In this document: positions 62,932 to 64,000 of the stretch, piece by piece
Layout: every line of letters begins with the position of its first letter
Numbering within the stretch: the first letter of the stretch is position 1
NCBI GenBank assembly: GCA_002256115.1
Contig: NKIK01000012.1
Span: 1-64,000 of the forward strand
Reading direction: 5' to 3'
Length of the DNA stretch: 64,000 nucleotides
Origin: Burkholderiales bacterium PBB3
Lineage (GTDB): Bacteria > Pseudomonadota > Gammaproteobacteria > Burkholderiales > Burkholderiaceae_C
Translations under genes and position numbers: made by a program
Notes under the pieces: model-generated
What the model saw: only the letters and a program-made list of their open reading frames with translations
What the model was told of the DNA's origin: nothing
The model's database searches: none

Positions 62932-64000
62932 ATGATTCCTGACTATGCAGAGCTGCGGTGTCTGTCCAACTTCTCTTTCCTGCGTGGCGCCAGCAAGCCC
63001 GAAGAGCTGGTCGCGCGTGCCAAAAAGCTGGGCTACCGAGCCATTGCCATCGCGGACGAATGCAGCATGGCCGGCGTGGTGCGCGCCCATGCCGCCGCCA
63101 AAGAGGCGGGAATCCAGCTGCTCGTAGGGAGCCAGTTTCAGGTCGACGCTGACACACCGTTCAGCTTTGTGGTGCTGGCGACCAACCGCAACGGCTACGG
63201 CAACTTGTGTGAATTCATCACCCACCTGCGCCGTCGGTCCGAGAAAGGCACCTACGAACTGGACCTGGCGGAAATCGACAGCAAGACCCTGGCAGATTGC
63301 GTCGTCATCGCGGTGCCGGATCGCCGCTGCAGTCAGGCTCAAATGGAGGTCATCGCGCGCTGGCTCCTCATGCACTGGACCGGTTGCTGCTGGCTGGGCT
63401 ACGAACAATTGCGACGGCTGGACGACGAAGTGCAGCTGTACAAACTGAGGCAGTGCAGCGAGCAGACCGCTGTGCCCATCGTCGCCGTGGGCGATGTGCA
63501 TATGCATGTGCGCTCGCGAAAGCCGCTTCAAGACTTGTTGACGGCCACCCGCCTGCGCCTGCCCTTGTCCGACTGTGGCCTGAAGTTGAGTCAGAACGCG
63601 GAGCGACACCTGCGCACCCGGCGTCGCATTGCGGAGCGCTGCCCCGCGGAGCTGATGGAAGAAACCCTGCAGGTGGCCAAGAGATGCCAGTTCAGCCTGG
63701 ATGAGCTGAAGTACCAATACCCCAGCGAGGTGGTTCCTGCGGGAGAGACACCGGCCAGCTATCTGAGACGCATCGTCTATGAAGGCGCGGGCCGACGGTG
63801 GCCTCGTGGCATTCCCGCGAAGGCGCAGGAACAAGTCGAACACGAGCTGGCACTGATCGCCGAGTTGAAATACGAGCACTACTTCCTGACGGTCTACGAC
63901 ATCGTCGCATTTGCACGCTCCAAGGGCATCTTGTGCCAAGGCCGAGGTTCAGCCGCCAACAGTGTGGTCTGCTATTGCGCCGGCATCACCGAAATTGACC
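62932..64000 (+). CDS. dnaE2: Error-prone DNA polymerase DnaE2 (5' part)
   Basis: The open frame runs off the window after 356 codons. The N-terminal PHP domain is clear (YAELRCLSNFSFLRGASKPE and AIAIADECSMAGVVRAH). The polymerase domain begins with GILCQGRGSAANSVVCY close to the edge. DnaE2 performs translesion synthesis after DNA damage. The full protein should be about 1050 aa. It is the third gene of the LexA-controlled cassette. Confidence 0.95.
   Translation, partial: MIPDYAELRCLSNFSFLRGASKPEELVARAKKLGYRAIAIADECSMAGVVRAHAAAKEAGIQLLVGSQFQVDADTPFSFVVLATNRNGYGNLCEFITHLRRRSEKGTYELDLAEIDSKTLADCVVIAVPDRRCSQAQMEVIARWLLMHWTGCCWLGYEQLRRLDDEVQLYKLRQCSEQTAVPIVAVGDVHMHVRSRKPLQDLLTATRLRLPLSDCGLKLSQNAERHLRTRRRIAERCPAELMEETLQVAKRCQFSLDELKYQYPSEVVPAGETPASYLRRIVYEGAGRRWPRGIPAKAQEQVEHELALIAELKYEHYFLTVYDIVAFARSKGILCQGRGSAANSVVCYCAGITEID

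Overview
The window looks like a chromosomal segment of a high-GC betaproteobacterium of the order Burkholderiales, probably near the Rubrivivax/Roseateles/Ideonella group. The evidence is a complete-looking XrtA/PEP-CTERM exopolysaccharide locus, an imuA-imuB-dnaE2 mutagenesis cassette with a LexA box, and a lasso peptide precursor that resembles those of that group. The genus is an inference.

Positions 1-21185 hold the exopolysaccharide and PEP-CTERM region. An eleven-gene minus-strand operon (13779 down to position 1 and beyond) encodes an export lipoprotein, chain-length determinant, tyrosine autokinase, outer-membrane protein, AAA ATPase, deacetylase, FemAB-like ligase, two glycosyltransferases, an amidotransferase and a nucleotide-sugar dehydrogenase. 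The exosortase itself is not in the window. Upstream lie a divergent ThiF-like/nitroreductase pair, two tandem PEP-CTERM proteins that each have a recognisable sigma-54 promoter, and the TPR lipoprotein PrsT.

Positions 21500-39000 are accessory DNA. They begin with two tRNA 3'-end remnants that face each other, followed by about 2 kb of mostly non-coding DNA. Next comes an AdeABC-like RND efflux operon with an appended MFS pump and a divergent AdeRS-like two-component system. A plasmid/ICE-type module follows: a StbABC-like segregation operon with an array of 11-bp direct repeats, a DUF932 protein, SSB, a 0.5-kb non-coding segment full of inverted repeats, an AlpA-like regulator and a conserved protein with a degenerate Y1-transposase look. 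No integrase or relaxase is visible.

Positions 39000-53500 are a lasso peptide cluster: a 44-aa precursor, B (RRE plus transglutaminase-like protease), C (cyclase) and D (ABC exporter) on the plus strand, facing an isopeptidase, a TonB-dependent receptor with an STN signalling domain, FecR and a FecI-type sigma factor on the minus strand. A LuxR-type regulator without a partner synthase closes the cluster. Together they suggest that the peptide is made, exported, sensed and re-imported through the receptor, and then linearised by the isopeptidase.

Positions 53500-60750 carry scattered hypothetical genes and a serine hydrolase. Positions 60800-64000 carry the SOS mutasome (imuA, imuB, start of dnaE2).
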